DNA from: Telmatactis stephensoni
Taxonomy: Eukaryota; Cnidaria; Anthozoa; Actiniaria; Isophelliidae
Direction of reading: 5' to 3'
Length of the DNA: 64,000 nucleotides
Assembly (NCBI GenBank): GCA_029948255.1
Contig: JALIZF010001546.1
Location: 237,501 to 301,500, forward strand
The notes under the pieces are model-generated. The model worked only from the letters and a program-made list of their open reading frames with translations, was not told the origin of the DNA and ran no database searches. Positions 21,601 through 33,045 of the stretch are shown here, piece by piece. Within the stretch, counting starts at the first letter, position 1, and each line of letters opens with the position of its first letter. The position numbers and the translations under genes are program-made.

Positions 21601-24600
21601 GTCGATGTGTACAATGTAAATAGAAATGGTGGACGAACTACCCTTCTTGCTTCCGTCTTAGACGATGAAAATGAAGCTGAAAACGTATTGGAAGACGATG
21701 ACGAAATGTTAATTTTTGCAACAGTCTCTTCGTTTATGAGAAGAAACCTTAACAGAAGGTTAGGCTTTTTCGAAGTGACTGTTCAAGGCATATTTCAATG
21801 ATGAGTTTGAGGGTCATTTTTATCTTTCGCGTACTACTGCCGAAATATTAACGAGAGAAGTTGTGGCTTCGGGACTAATTAGTATTAGGAATACCTTTTT
21901 GTGGATTATGGCAAATGGAAGGTAAATAATGCGACAGGTGGCGGACAGATTCAACATCACACTCAGGCAGCTGTGCTAGAGTGCTTCGTCGTGTTAATTC
22001 TGGAGTGGTATCTTTAAAACAACGCTACATAAATTGGCCAAATGGTAAGACTATCAAAGCATCTTAATTTGCCATTACGTATTGGTATGCTATCCATCAT
22101 GATGAATATTTTGTGATATCTAATGCAATAATTGCAGAGAATGAGATGAGATATAGCCCAACATTTCGAGAATGCAGGAGGCATGCCTGGTGTAATAGGT
22201 AAGTGACCAATACTTTCTTACAAGTATTTTCCAATTCAAGGATTTTTATAACTTGGTGGCTAGTCTTACAATTGATCTGAATAAAGGTAAAGTGTAAGAA
22301 AGACTAATAGTCAAATTAACGAATAGAAAGCAAATGAGTCAAAGTCTGGCAAAGCGCAACAGTGTATTGGCCGCGCTAATAATACCACTCTATGAAAACC
22401 ACTTTAAAAATGATTTATACCAAACTACCAATAATAAATTTACTATCGTTATTCCTATTTTTACTTGTGTTTTATAGCGCGTGCGCAAATCACGTTTTGT
22501 AAATCAAATTTTTGATGATGAACATTTACAGTTAGTTTTGAGTGTAAGTTGAAGAAGAAAACCTTACCATCTCCATTTTGTGTATTTAATAACTTCAAGT
22601 CAACGAAATTGGTATGTAACATTTCTCATTAAACTAAGTACTACGTAGAAATCAGTGATAGATGTAAATTCGCAAGAATTATACAAGAAAGAGAACGGAA
22701 AAAGCTGTAGATTTGCCGGTTTGCTTCATGCAACTGATCTCTATTTCAGTAGTTGTTGTTTACAAGCGATTTACTTCTACAGTAATCAGGTATAGGATTG
22801 TCTAATTAAGTTGTTGATTTAGCATGAATTGCTAAGTAGTTTGAATAGTGTGTTTACACTAATTAGTTTAGGTTGGTCACATATCGACCTGAAGTTCTGC
22901 TAGTTTTGTTGTAATGCATGAAATCCTTAACCTTTGTATAACAACGTAGGATAGTAATTAATTAGTTATTACTGATTACTTATCGTAGCTCTCGCCGTTC
23001 GTTTGGGTTAACGTTTTATGTTTACGTTACGAAGTGGAATAAACCGTAGTCAAAGTTAAGAAGACTGCCGTGTGCTGGTTTACTTGGTCACATACTAATC
23101 AATGATATTCTTATTTCTTTTAATTCTAAATTTTAGGAGTAATTGATGGTTCATTCATAAGAATCAAGGCACCCAGTGCTGACACAGATTCATACATCTG
23201 TAGAAAGAAGTTCCATGCTATATATCCATATGATCCCTATTTGGCCCCATTATTATTAAATGTTATTAATTTCTACTTTTTCTCATCAGGTTGTTTGTGA
23301 TAATAATATGATTCTGACTGATGTCCTGGCAGGCTGGCCGTGATCTGTCCATGATTCAAGGATTTTGAGGAACTCATTACTGTGTGCAACTGCAGCCAAC
23401 AGATTCCCTCATGATTACCACCTTATCCACTCTTAAGGTGCGATTATTTTTGCAATATTACCCTACTTACAGCAATACATTGACAGATAAGGTAGTTCTC
23501 ACAGGTGATTTATATTTGGAGAACAATCCAAAATGGACTGTAAAAATGTATTTAAGGGACCAGTCATCATTTAAGTGGGGGGTGGGGGTGTAGGAGAAAT
23601 TGGGCCCCCCAAAAAAATTGCAGTGGAAGATGGGGGGGGGGGGGGGTCTCGAAATTTCAAAAGGAGAGTAAAGGGGGGCCTTCAAAACCTCAAACAATGC
23701 TGATTTTGTTTGTCTTTATAAAGTGTGAAGGGACACTCAGTAGAGACTTTTTCTTGGCTGGTTCTTTTTGATCAGACTAAGGCTCAGCGCAACATCTAAC
23801 TCATCTACAACAACTTTCTTCTTCTGAATTACCAAGTTATAATGCATCCCTTTTTATGGGGAATTGTTGGAAAATCAAATTGACTGACAACCTGTCAAAA
23901 ACTATTCGATATCAACTAGGAAATTTCTAAGGTGGTGCCCCTTAATAAGAACACGAAAATTACAATATTCATGCTTGAGACTAAATGTATCAAAAATCAG
24001 TTGTTGTACGATTAAAATACAATTTACAAGAAAGCGTTTGGTCATAAAAAGGTCAACTGGTACATCGGTTTAAAAGGTTTTAGAACGCAGTTAAAGTACC
24101 AATTAACTTTAATCATATGACTCGCCAGTCCAGATTTCCCTTTAAGACCAACGTAGGCTCGTAATTCGTACTTTGCACATGCGCGCACAACCGTTAATAA
24201 TTACCAAAATGATTCCGTAATAAAGAATAGATTCAAAATAACCTCAAAATAATTGTTCTGAATTGTGTCTTGTAACAAAAGCAACAGTTGTGTACGACTT
24301 AAAAGTCTTTAGATTTTTGCAAAGCAGCTCAGCTCACATAGTGGCCATTTCAAACGATCTTCCTTCAACATAACACTCTATTCTGAGTGGCTTGTGCTTT
24401 GTGCTCATTAAAAAATGAGGATATCCTACAGGGGTTGAGATAGAAGGAACATAAATAATTTTGTACACTCCTCATCAATTATCTAATAGTCTGTCCCTTA
24501 TGCACTTTTGGGTTTTGTTGCCCAGCTGGGCCCCTGCAATTCACTCCAATGAGGTATCTGTTGGGTGGTACACAGTCATCAAGCCTCTTGTTCTTGGTAT

Positions 24601-25318
24601 TTGCACTAATAATCATAATAGAACATGTAGGCAGTGATAGTGAATGAGCAAGATAAAAGGTTTTGTTAACTCAGCCAGCATAACACACATACTAAACTTT
24701 GCAGAAAGTTTCATTTTGTATATTTTGGTATTATGTTTGAAGGAGGGGGGTCGTGGATTTTTTAAAACAACCTAAGGGTGGTACCTGAAAAATTTTGAAT
24801 ACTAACAGGTAGGCATAAAAAACCTTTTCTCCTCCAACCCCCCCCCCCCCCCCCCCCAACTTGAATAATGACTAGTCCCTAAGATACATACAAACTATGT
24901 TCTAAAATGGAATATCACACAGAATCATATTGTTTATTTAACAGATGGCTAATGACTCCCTTTTGTAACAATGGACACCTGCTGCAGAACCAACTTCATT
25001 TCAGTAACGTGTTGTCTTCTGGCAGACAAGTTGTGGAACGCACAATTAGCCTTTTGAAAGGAAGATGGAGAAAGCTGAAATACCTGGACCATTTAAGTGT
25101 AAAGCTTATGGTGCAAATAATAATGGGTGCCTGTGTACTTCACAACTTGTGTCTTCTACATGATGACTTTAATGACACATTTTCTTAATTATGACAGCGA
25201 TGATGATGACGACGATGATGATAGTGCTAACAGTAGCAATGGTGCTCCAAGAAATGGCACAGAAGAACAAAAACGCAATCACCTTGTTAATGTTGTTGCA
25301 CAATATTTCACTTTGTAA
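21601..25318 (+). pseudogene. Harbinger transposase (DDE_Tnp_4), spliced, decayed
   Basis: Four exons are visible. 21601-22044: LDDENEAENVLEDDDEMLIF ... YFNDEFEGHFYLS ... ADRFNITL ... LRRVNSGVVSLKQRYINW. 22138-22198: ends MPGVI. 23137-23437: GVIDGSFIRIKAPSADTDSY ... LTDVLAGWP-SVHDSRILR. 24945-25318: WLMTPFCNNGHLLQNQLHFS ... QVVERTISLLKGRWRKLKYL ... an Asp-run tail ending VNVVAQYFTL. The DDE residues are seen as D in VIDGSF, D in VHDSR and E in VERT. Splice sites are GT-AG and phases agree. Disruptions are a frameshift at about 21785, stops at 21922 and 21979, a TGA in place of Gly before SVHD (about 23342), a short deletion after DYH, and a shift near 25180. Confidence 0.88.
23556..24879. mobile_element. 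Nested TAA-flanked element with GGGACYAGTCAT ends
   Basis: Left end GGGACCAGTCATCATTTAAG and right end (inverse) GGGACTAGTCATTATTCAAG are inverted. TAA flanks both (23553-23555, 24880-24882). G-rich and C-rich runs lie just inside the ends (23633-23646, 24839-24857). Length is 1,324 bp with no coding frame. It lies in the last intron of the Harbinger transposase. The TAA duplication suggests a non-autonomous Harbinger-type element. Confidence 0.75.
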
Positions 25319-25738
25319 AGAACAAATTTAAATAAACATATTTTATTATATTTGTGAGCTCTTATTAAGTGTAAACTATTCATATGGAATATAACATTTC
25401 AACAGCAGAAACACCACCATTATTTAACATTGTAGCCAGGTAAATTGACTTGTGAAATAAATATGATTGTTATTATATAATGGATAAGCAATCAATTACA
25501 GTTGACTGTATTTATGCATATAAATTAATGCAAATAAAACACTTGTCAGGTTGTTGTAAGGTGCCTTCTAAAAAGTCAAAAATCTTCAAATAACAGTAAT
25601 TATATTCATTAAAGTAATTAACAAGTGTTTTTTTTCTATATGGAAATGTCCACAAAGCAAAATAAATAAGAAAGCAGTGGCACATAATGCTTATCAGCTT
25701 ATGAAAGCTTATTATTTATGTGCACTTTATTTCATTCT

Positions 25739-26584
25739 TTATTTTTTCTTTGCTGACTTCATAACATCTAACAAGCTATGCCAAAACTCCTTTTTCTCTT
25801 CATTCATGTCCTGCAATATCTTGATTCTTTTGTTTTCGGTCTCTTCTTTTTGTTCTTGGTATTCTTTGAGGAAGTCAAGCATTTCAGCTGCTGAAGATTT
25901 GCTTTTGCGCTTCTTAGCTGGCCTCTTCTTTGGTGTCTTCTTTTTTGGCGTCTGGCTGTTATCATCATCAGAGCTGTCACTCTCTTCCTCTAGCTCATTT
26001 TGGATGTCTGCGGATGATTCTAGAGTGAAAGTGGGTTTGACACTTGCGTTTGTTCCAATACATTCTTCCATTTCAGTTTGAAATTTCTGTCTGTCATTCC
26101 CACTCTTGTTATTATGGTCTGCCACTTTGTGTTTGGTTGTCAGTTTTGTCCATTTTCGAAAGCATTGGTCCCCTGTAACTTTGATGTCTGATTTGCTATT
26201 AAACTCAGAGGCAATTTTCTCGAAGACTTCTTTTTTTGTTGATTTGCCATTGCCAAATAAAGCCGTGTTGCCCTTCCAACAACTTATTAACAGCTTTACA
26301 TGACGTTCTTCCCATCTGTCAAGGTACGTGGACGATCCTTGAAAAGTAATGAAAAATGGTGTAAAAATAAGTAAAGGCTTAATTAGTTATCGTTCTTTAT
26401 TTTAATCATTTGATATTAAGCTTTACTCTTGGATAAAAAACAAATATCGTTTTTGTGGCCAAAGTAGTTACTTCAAGGATTAAATCTTATCAAAAATATT
26501 TGTCTTTTTACAAGCTATAAAACATTTCAAAGCGTTTAAAAAACGTTTTTCGTAAAACTCACCTTCATTGCTTTCGTTTGCCAT
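25739..26584 (-). CDS. Harbinger Myb/SANT-like DNA-binding protein, intact, 206 aa
   Basis: Exon 1 (26584-26563) encodes MANESNE, with a GAAG|GTGAGT donor. After a 225-bp intron, exon 2 (26337-25739) opens GSSTYLDRWEERHVKLLISC and runs without a break to the stop. Residues about 10-70 (LLISCWKGNTALF ... FEKIASEFNSKSD ... QCFRKWTKL) have the tryptophan-spaced trihelix Myb/SANT-like fold. An acidic Ser/Asp stretch, a basic nuclear-localisation-like run (PKKKTPKKRPAKKRKSK) and a C-terminal coiled-coil-like helix (EYQEQKEETENKRIKILQDM) follow. In active Harbinger elements this partner binds the ends and carries the transposase into the nucleus. It converges on the dead transposase. Confidence 0.85.
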
Positions 26585-27139
26585 CTTGTTAGTAGAAGAA
26601 AGACCTTCGTCTCTGAAATGGTATGCGCGTCCTCCAATCGAAAAGAGTGGGAAATGCAAATGGTATGTGCATCAACCGGAAGAACCGAAAAAAAGCGGGA
26701 AGAGTGGAACGTCTCCAGAGGAAGTCCGAATTTTCCCAGAAGTTCCGATCGGGATTGCGCAAACCATTTGGCATTCCATCCGGAATTTCTGAAAATTTCG
26801 AGCAAATGGAAAGCGCCCCAGAATTCCAACATTTGCATCTCTACTATAAAACCAAAATACCTGAGATTGGTTATTAATTTTAGAAGTGTTTACATCAGTA
26901 CTACTTTTCTCTGCTGCTACATCTCTACTTGTTGCAAAGAATGTTGCCATTCTGTTTCTCACATTTTACAAACACAACTAAATCCGCCGGCCTAATCTCG
27001 CAACATGAAAAAAAAAGAAAGAAATATGTTCTTGCAGCTTACTCACAGTTTATGATTTCAGATCATAAAGTGTACAGACTGTATCACCACTTTCATGAGC
27101 AGTGTGTTTCATGTACCATGAACTTCATATGTGAAAGCG

Positions 27140-27581
27140 GTTCCATAGATGCTGAATTGCCCTCCTGCGGGAAGGAGATCTTTTTTTCTCCGAGCCCGTT
27201 GACCGTTAGGTGAATTCTTTCCTGGTTGAGGGAGGATATTGCTGGCCAGAATTTGGTAGACAGACAAACGCGCGGGACCAAGCCGGTTGTTTGCCCCTAG
27301 TCCTGCCGTAAGGAGATGGTCTTGATCTACGGCTTGTAGCGGATATACCACTTCTCCTCGTTGCCGAAAGTGGTCTGAAACCAAACACTCTGTTGTGCTC
27401 TTCCCGGGCAAATGAGACAGAATTCGCCGTGCCTACGACGGTTGACGGTACTCTGGGTTGATGTGGCAGTTTATGTTGCCGGTGCCGAAGTAGTGGCTTG
27501 AGCTTGAGACGACGAGTTTGTAATAAGCTCTGCTGTCTCAATGAGGCGCTGAGTGCACTCACGAAGGACATTTGGATTCAT
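27140..27581 (-). pseudogene. G2E3-like (repeat family) N-terminal fragment
   Basis: From the ATG at 27581 the frame reads MNPNVLRECTQRLIETAELI and stops after TTSAPAT. A shifted frame continues with NSVSFAREEHNRVFGFRPLS and AWSRAFVCLPNSGQQYPPST, and another with NGLGEKKISFP. The order resembles the N-terminus of proteins annotated as G2/M-phase-specific E3 ligase-like in corals, as I recall them. No HECT domain is present. At least two frameshifts make it a fragment. Confidence 0.4.
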
Positions 27582-27759
27582 TTTTAAAGGGCTATAATGA
27601 GAACGAAGATTGTTTGTACAGCTGTACACGTAGCAATCAAAAGACCGAGAGCGTCAGCAAACATGGCTTTTATATGGCAGGCGCATATAGTCACGTGATC
27701 TGGGTTGACAAGAAACGCCTGGCGAAAAGTACTTTGAGCGTTCGCAAGTAATAGTAATA

Positions 27760-28041
27760 TACACCTATTTCAAAAAAGGTTGTCGTACGAGAGGTCTCAA
27801 GCCTACGCGACTAGACCGAAAAGGAGTATGGGAAGTTGCAAAACTTCAATTTCTTTTTTGCTCTGGTCTTGATTTTAGCATCAGCAAATGAAGGTCTTTA
27901 AAGAATTAGGTAATGAAAAGCTTAAGTTGAGTTATTGGCTGGATATTTATATGGTTTTATAACTTTAGTAATATTTACCCATGCTTCCTTTCGGGTGAGC
28001 CGCGTAGGCTTTCGCCGACAACATTTATTGAAATAGGTGTA
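27760..28041. mobile_element. MITE with TA duplication (CACYTATTTCAA family), copy A
   Basis: TA|CACCTATTTCAAAAAAGGTTGTC at the left is mirrored by GACAACATTTATTGAAATAGGTG|TA at the right. Inner arms (CCTACGCG / CGCGTAGG, CCGAAAAGGAGTATGG / CCATGCTTCCTTTCGG) extend the palindrome. TA duplications point to Tc1/mariner-type mobilisation. Confidence 0.75.
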
Positions 28042-28082
28042 TTTTCACTAGGGACTGTCACAGACAAACATTAAAAACAAAC

Positions 28083-28276
28083 AGAAACATTACTTCTGAA
28101 AAAGGTAACACATGAGCGCACCGGGTAGGTCCTTCATATATGGTACATTATAGTGGGTCCTAACACCAAAGGCTCTTTGCTATTACTAGAACGAAGCTGT
28201 TCCCACTATAATGTACCATATATGAAGGACCTACCCGGTGCGCACATGTGTTACCTTTTTCAGAAGTAATGTTTCT
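28083..28276. repeat. Near-perfect inverted repeat, about 75-bp arms
   Basis: AGAAACATTACTTCTGAAAA ... ACTATAATGTACC arms flank a loop of about 45 bp (28158-28202). Only one or two mismatches are visible. It is probably a MITE and would form a strong hairpin. Confidence 0.85.
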
Positions 28277-28758
28277 TAAGGGAATACGTTTTGGAAGTAA
28301 AATCGCGTTAAGAGTTCTGAATTCAGAAGTAATTTACATGAGTTACGCATACCTAATTTTTGACCCCCAAAACGCGCCATACACTGGAGCTAGAAGACAT
28401 GATAATGGTGCTAGAAAACCAATGTCTACAGATTACATTATCATCCCCTTAAATAGAAGAATAAAGAGGTGTCTGGGGTACAGAATGTTGATATTGATAG
28501 ATACATAGTGAAACACCATGAAGTTAATCCATTTTTCATGACGAAAACTCAAGAACAGTTACCATGATGCATGGCGCAATTATTATTACCGTGTGAATCT
28601 AACACGCATCAGACGTGTTTCAAAAGACTATCAAGGAAAAGTGGTAATCCCAGAAAAGAGAACTATTAACAAAAAGGACAGTAATTAAACTGTAGATTAG
28701 AAAATGTATCGATCAGCACTATAATCCAAAGCTACTGCAAATTCAAATTATCACCAGT
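28277..28758. other. No gene recognised
   Basis: The only long frame (to 28508, plus) has unremarkable composition and no recognised motif. Confidence 0.4.
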
Positions 28759-28759
28759 T

Positions 28760-30885
28760 AATAATAATAATAATAATAACTTTATTTACCCTACAAAATG
28801 GATCAGCTAATACCGTAGTAATAGGTGGTATCAACCCATGTGTAGCTATATAATACATCTCTGTTATAAAAATATTAAAAATTAAATATATAAAACTAGG
28901 TCATAAATATTTATATAAAAATCTAAAATCTCAATAAAAAGCGAAAAAAAAAAGCCATGAAAAAAATCAAAAAATTTCAGCTAAAAATCTAGCTAAGTCA
29001 AAGAGCAACGATGCGACTGAATGTCTAAATTACTAAGATAACTATATCATTATATACTATCTTAAAAGTTAATATAGCACGCAAAAAACGCCTACGATTT
29101 GTTAAAGTAAGAAGACCTAACTTACATCGCATTTCCTGGAAACACGTTTTCCTATTGGCATTCAATATAGAACGCATTGCCTGATTTTGCAGGCGCTCAA
29201 TCCTTAACGATACTATTTTAGAACAATCTAACCAGGTCATTGACCCATAATCCAAAATGGGCAAAATGGTTTGCTTATAAATTAGCAAAAGAATATCCTG
29301 AGATAAAAAAACAGAAAATCTATTTAACATTCTTAGCTTTGGATAAACTTTCTGCCAGATACATTTCATATGATGGTCCCAAGATAGATTATGATCTACA
29401 TATACACCTAGATATTTATAGGAGTCAACGTCTTTCAACTTTTGATTTTGTAAGTTAATGTTAATGTCTTTTGCAGCTTTGAGTGCCGGTCGTGATCCTA
29501 ATACCATAACCTTAGATTTTCCAGGGTGGGCCACCATCTCGTTTTCTTTGAACCACATGGATGTGCGCAAGATCTTGATTTACACAATCTGCCGCTAAAG
29601 CAACATCTCTATGGGCAAAATGGATCTCTGTATCGTCGGCGAAAAGTGTACAGCTTGAATGCTGTATAGTGGATATGACACCGTTTAGGTAAATGGAGAA
29701 TAAGGTCTGTCCAAGCACCGATCCTTGAGGTACTCCGCGACGTATGACTTGCAGAGCTGACGCTCTACCATTACACGAAACAAACTGTTTCCGATCCTCC
29801 AGATAATTCCTGATCCACTGAAGCGAAGTGCCAAGTAGACCAGCAACAGCCAGTTTGTTGACCAGCAGACTGTGATTGATAACATCAAACGCCTTCCGTA
29901 GGTCAAGAAAGGCAGCAACAGTCATACTTCTCTCATCGATTGCTCTCTTCCATTCATCAACCAACGTAATTAATGCAATGTTACAGGAAGAAAACCTTTT
30001 ATATGCAAATTGTTGTTTATCAATCAGATCGTGTTCGATTGCAAATTTTTGCAACTGTTTGTTAGCGAAACTCTCGAAGACTTTGGAGACACAAGGTAAG
30101 ATGGAAATTGGTCGATAATTATCGCAAACTGACATCTTACCCCCTTTATGAAGTGGAGAAACACGGGCAATTTTCCAGTTGGAGGGGAAAATTCCGCTCT
30201 TCCACGACTCATTGAATAGGTAGGCAGCACTCGGAGCTAATTGACCCGCAGCAGCCTTTAAAACCCTTACGGGAATCTCATCAACACCTGTAGCTTTAGA
30301 TGTTTTCAGAGAAATGAAGGCTTTGTACACTTCCTCATTTGTTACCGGATGAAAAGTGAATTCAGTATTATTCTGCGTATCTATCTATTCAGGCCTGTCC
30401 GGGTAAGCTTCATTTAGAACAGAATCAGCAATGCTTACAAAGTGAGAGTTGAGTTGATTATCCGTAACCCTCGTATCAATGTTCTCTGTCTTGGTCTTTC
30501 CAGGCAGAACAAGTTTCAATGTCTTCCAAAACTGTTTTGGATCCCCTCTGTGTTCTTTAAGACGCGCCTTGAAAAATTCCCGTCTCTGCTTACGCAATTT
30601 GCTGGTAATTTCGTTTCTTAATTGTCGATAAAGAGACCATAGCTCCATATCACCAGACTCTCGGGCACGCCTATGCAAGTAATTTCGTCTACGCATCAAT
30701 CTTAAAATAGAGCTGTCCAACCAAGGATGCGTGGTCTTCCTTATCCTTTTCTTACGCAAAGGAAAATGATTGTCCATACAACTCTTCAAGAACTGTGACC
30801 AGACATCAGTTTTCTCGTCAATATGCTGAGCCGAGCGCAACGTGCTCCAGGGTACGTACATTGCAGTATCTTCTGTTCTTTCTTA
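28760..30885 (-). mobile_element. LINE reverse transcriptase (L2/CR1-like), 5'-truncated, near-intact RT
   Basis: From 30861 leftward: HFPLRKKRIRKTTHPWLD, then KTSKATGVDEIPVRVLK, KIARVSPLHKGGKMSVCDNY and RPISILP. AFLDLRKAFDVINHSLLVNK, RRGVPQGSVLGQTLFSIYLN and FADDTEIH follow (about 29650, the catalytic YADD equivalent), then SYKYLGVYVDHNLSWDHH and LGLLTLTNRRR to the stop at 29025. The element ends in an ATT-repeat tail at 28760-28778. One in-frame TAG (30382) and one frameshift (about 29545) break it. The endonuclease half is absent. Confidence 0.9.
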
Positions 30886-30928
30886 TAAAAAGTCTTGGCA
30901 ATCATTATTATCAGGGAGACCTGGATAA

Positions 30929-31160
30929 TCAAAGGGGGACAGATTATTATAGACCTTCCATACTCGTGACAAAGTGTCCCTGAGCATATTGCGAAGGGGG
31001 ACAGTCTATCATAGACCATTCATAGTCATGAAAAGTGTCCCCTGTGTATATTGTGAAGGGAAACAGTCTATCATAGACCATTCATAGTCATGAGAAGTGT
31101 CCCCTGTGTATATTGTGAAGGGAAACAGTCTATCATAGAATATTCATATTCATGACAGAT
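30929..31160. repeat. 62-bp tandem repeat, about 4 copies
   Basis: ACAGTCTATCATAGACCATT recurs at 31001, 31063 and 31125, and in a variant form at 30939, always 62 bp apart. The rest of the unit is GTGTCCCCTGTGTATATTGT. Confidence 0.95.
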
Positions 31161-31295
31161 CGAGTTCTTGTATTTGTTACTAGAAAGAGTCTGAATCAAG
31201 CTCCAATCTACCAACTATTACATCATTGTGCTTGGAGATTGATTGCTCACTTATGTTAATTACGCGCGCTTATTGTGACTTGTTTCTTCGTATAC

Positions 31296-31692
31296 TAAAG
31301 GTGCTGTTACAGGATACAATTTTCTTGCAACTTGCAATGCAACGCTGACGAAAGCATTGCATTGCAAGTTGCTGGTGAGATGTCAGACGCTCGCAACGCA
31401 ATTCTTTCTTTATCTTCGATAAAACAAGATATACCAGCGGTCACTGCGCTCTGATTGGCCGTTCGTAGTTAACGTTGATTACATCGCAGGTTGCTGTATT
31501 GGATGTTGCACGCAGCAGCTTGCATCAAAACGTTGTGAAAAGTAGATGATCGTTCAGCTTTTTCAGCAACTTGTTAAGATGCATTGCTAGTTGCAGAGAA
31601 GGTGTTACAAGCGCAATCTCTTCTGAAACTTGCAACGCAACGGCATTGCATTGCATGTTGCAAGAAAAATTGCATCGTGTAAGAGCGCCTTA
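31296..31692. mobile_element. MITE of the TTGCAACTTGCAATGCAAC family, copy 1
   Basis: Left end TAAAGGTGCTGTTACAGGAT with CAATTTTCTTGCAAC is mirrored at the right by GTTGCAAGAAAAATTG ... AGAGCGCCTTA. The interior repeats GCATTGCATTGCAAGTTGC motifs. A second copy lies at 48403-48924. Confidence 0.7.
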
Positions 31693-31986
31693 AACTAATA
31701 GAAATATGTGATCTATTAAATAGAATGATATGCAACATCTGGATCGACAGTCCATCAGAAACACTTTTTTGCTCATTTGATTGCATGACACTCTTCCTGA
31801 CTCTCAGCAAAGATGAATATATGCAAAAACGCAGTGAAAATAATTGTGTGGACGACGAAGTTTTTAGTCACGTTTATAGAAAACGAAAACATTTCCGTAA
31901 TGTTGACTGGGCCTTAATGTCCACCTAAAATAGATCACAGTTAGATCTGAGTTAGTAAGTTAAATGCATACCCCTTCTAGAAGCAA

Positions 31987-32150
31987 GATGTGGCCGAGCA
32001 ATGAGAGCGCCGGTTGTCACCTTCGTGGTCCCGAGTTCGATTCCCGAACGGGGCATCACATGTGGCTTCAGTTTCGTTTTCTCCCTTACTTCGAGGGCTT
32101 TTCTCCGGTTATTCCGGTTTTTCCTCCATCAGTAAAAACGAACTTGTTTT
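31987..32150 (+). mobile_element. tRNA-derived SINE
   Basis: 31987-32057 resembles a tRNA with A box TGGCCGAGCAATGAGAGC and B box GAGTTCGATTCCC. A conserved body follows with TTTTCTCCGGTTATTCCGGT and TTTTTCCTCC. The same body occurs in three other copies in the window. Pol III would transcribe it from the internal boxes. Confidence 0.7.
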
Positions 32151-32354
32151 GATTTAAGCTTTTGTACGTGATCAGACGTGGGTCGAATGATGGCTGTTAC
32201 GTGTGTGTGTATGCAAATTTGTATGTAAAACTGTCTCATAATGAAAGCGCACCTGATACCTCGTTGAGCTGCGCCCTTCGTAATTCAGCACTTGTGCTGC
32301 AAGGAAGGGTGGTGAACTTCACCAAATTTTCTTTTCTTCATTTTATTAAGATTA

Positions 32355-33045
32355 CAAAACAATTCCCAAAATATTCTGTGACATGTTTCGTAAGAGTTCA
32401 GAGATACACTGCTACCCAACTAGACAATCAAGCAATTACAGAACCCAACATTGCCGAACCAACATTAAAAAGTTTACTATTGTTAGCCAAGGTCCCAAGC
32501 TCTGGAACTCTTTACCAAAAGAATTAAAATCAAAACCCACTTTAAGCTGCTTTAAAACCAATCTATACAGATATCTAATAAACTCCATGCCATAATTATT
32601 TGTGTATAAATCTTGTATTTCTCACTATCATACATGGATAAATATGGCTGTCATTGTTATTCTATTATAGAAATTATAAATGTATTTATTTTATTTATTT
32701 AAATTTTCCAATTAAACCTCATTTTTCCTAATTGACCTTTTAAAATAACTACAAGCCAGCTTATTTAACTAGGCAGTTCAAAAGTATAAGCCCACGGCTT
32801 CTTTTTGTGCTGCCTTGCCATCGGGGAATAGATTATACTTCTGCTTTGTTATTTTCTCTTTCCATATTTTATCTAACTCAATAATTAGCTTGCAATTTTT
32901 TTTTCTTTCAATGATTGTTATATAATTATCTTTATATATGATACTGTTATATTTTGTAATCTATGATATTTTGTAAAATCTATAATTACCTAGTACATGT
33001 ATCTACCCTGATGGTATATATAAATAAAGATGATGATGATGATGA
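32355..33045 (+). mobile_element. LINE 3' fragment with GAT-repeat tail
   Basis: The plus frame reads IPKIFCDMFRKSSEIHCYPT, RQSSNYRTQHCRTNIKKFTI, VSQGPKLWNSLPKELKSKPT and FKTNLYRYLI. This is the reverse-transcriptase tail of an L2/CR1-like LINE different from the one at 28.8-30.9 kb. After a 3' UTR it ends in AATAAAGATGATGATGATG. Confidence 0.8.

Larger units (their letters stand above)
21454..26818. mobile_element. Complete PIF/Harbinger element, 5,365 bp, TSD CAG
   Basis: Left end GGGCGCTTTCCATTTG at 21454 and its exact inverse at the right end (26803-26818) form 16-bp terminal inverted repeats. CAG at 21451-21453 and at 26819-26821 is a 3-bp target duplication, the length expected for Harbinger. 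Inside are a transposase gene (plus) and a Myb-like gene (minus) facing each other, the standard two-gene layout. It lies in intron 1 of hAT II. Confidence 0.9.
18630..26950 (-). mobile_element. hAT transposon II, split by nested elements and decayed
   Basis: Exon 1 starts at ATG 26950 (MATFFATSRDVAAEKSST) and ends at 26861 (NNQSQ) with a CAG|GTATTT donor. Exon 2 resumes after a TACAG acceptor at 21338 with GLLNNHVSGNDSWTAEILWS and MFPDSKIAESFSCSEKKCAY, both in phase 0. The body continues at 20500-20150 (QLSMDGPNVNWAFFDKLSEE), 20159-19569 (HCPTRWINDVPVAKK) and 19557-19288, then the dimerisation region at about 19200 (LSHGQAAVERGFSINKGLLV). CAGGGTTCGTACAGATTCC at 18630 is a typical hAT end. 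Intron 1 holds the Harbinger element and the body holds a Penelope fragment. Several frameshifts are present. The 5' terminal repeat was not found. Confidence 0.75.

Noticed and set aside
26568..26995. Overlapping plus-strand frames up to 125 codons
   Set aside because: They cross the Harbinger right end, and the minus-strand spliced Myb and hAT exons explain the region better.
30929..31160. CRISPR-like regular repeat
   Set aside because: Units are contiguous 62-mers with no unique spacers, in animal DNA.
31987..32057. Apparent tRNA gene (also at 47562-47636, 50385-50455, 63280-63345)
   Set aside because: The tRNA-like parts have mismatched stems and are followed by a shared non-tRNA body, so they are SINEs.
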